DNA of 64,000 nt from the NCBI RefSeq assembly GCF_036077095.1, contig NZ_CP107960.1, positions 3,224,001-3,288,000 of the forward strand, read 5' to 3'. Below, piece after piece: positions 63,907 through 64,000 of the stretch; position 1 is the stretch's first letter, and each line of letters starts with the position of its first letter. Source of the DNA: Streptomyces sp. NBC_00376 (GTDB lineage Bacteria > Actinomycetota > Actinomycetes > Streptomycetales > Streptomycetaceae). The position numbers were made by a program, and so were the translations under genes. The notes under the pieces were generated by a model. It saw only the letters and a list, made by a program, of their open reading frames with translations, ran no database searches and was not told the DNA's origin.

Positions 63907-64000
63907 CGAGAGCCCGCGCCCGGAATGACCCTTGGAACGCAGATGGGGCCGGGGATGAGCCTGCGAAGGGTCGGAGCGGAGGGCGAGGCGGGGGTACGGG

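Overview
The window is high-GC actinobacterial chromosome, almost certainly Streptomyces. It carries a WhiB-like regulator, a SpoIIE-type phosphatase with a HATPase tail, PadR/FtsX drug-efflux operons, several GTG-started genes joined by GTGA/ATGA overlaps, and no tRNA, rRNA or CRISPR. From memory (not checked), the order glpX - wblI - DUF1707 protein - class I fumarase ... fumC ... oxyR/ahpCD resembles the SCO5047-SCO5031 core region of S. coelicolor.

Layout. 0-12.6 kb: central metabolism (glpX, class I fumarase, fumC) with wblI, a LuxR-type regulator divergent from an MFS exporter, an M18 aminopeptidase and a secreted SGNH hydrolase with a ricin-type lectin domain. 12.6-20.3 kb: stress and envelope genes: a small coupled ORF plus a GAF-SpoIIE-HATPase phosphatase, a catalase, a class A penicillin-binding protein, and an SPFH protein coupled to a ribbon-helix-helix protein. 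20.3-24 kb: PadR regulator, ABC ATPase and FtsX-type permease, each overlapping the next. 24-34 kb: a lipoprotein beside the relic of a short WXG100-like gene, then divergent oxyR/ahpC-ahpD, an AI-2E-type permease, a lytic transglycosylase behind a long structured leader (candidate riboswitch plus a CRP-like palindrome), PIN-PhoH, a Z-isoprenyl transferase and an aldo-keto reductase. 34-42.4 kb: small accessory genes, an A24 prepilin peptidase with no pilus operon beside it, and an XRE-cupin regulator divergent from an alcohol dehydrogenase-APC permease operon.

42.6-49.8 kb holds the most interesting system. Two large proteins, transcribed towards each other, share an unusual plan: a Gly-rich N-terminus, about four membrane segments, an internal Flp-pilin motif (G|x-T-A-M-E-Y-L-G) that matches a prepilin-peptidase cleavage site, a Cys pair and a large exported region. 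One (46625-49033) ends in a Tox-REase-5-like nuclease domain and is followed by a probable Imm52 immunity gene. The other (42610-44610) has an EF-hand-like loop and is followed by a lipoprotein and a DUF3592 protein. This looks like a polymorphic toxin tethered or released through a pilin-like segment, and the A24 peptidase 4 kb away is a plausible processing enzyme.

49.8-64 kb is accessory: DinB protein, LLM flavin enzyme, three small secreted Cys-rich proteins, a deleted IS5-type element with both ends intact, MarR plus a Ser/Thr-kinase fused to a 14-TM drug transporter, a serine beta-lactamase-like hydrolase, erythromycin esterase divergent from a double-HTH MerR regulator, a RibD-like reductase, an MFS exporter divergent from a second MerR regulator, and an ATP-binding protein cut by the window edge. 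Tandem repeats recur at gene 3' ends between 36 and 49 kb.
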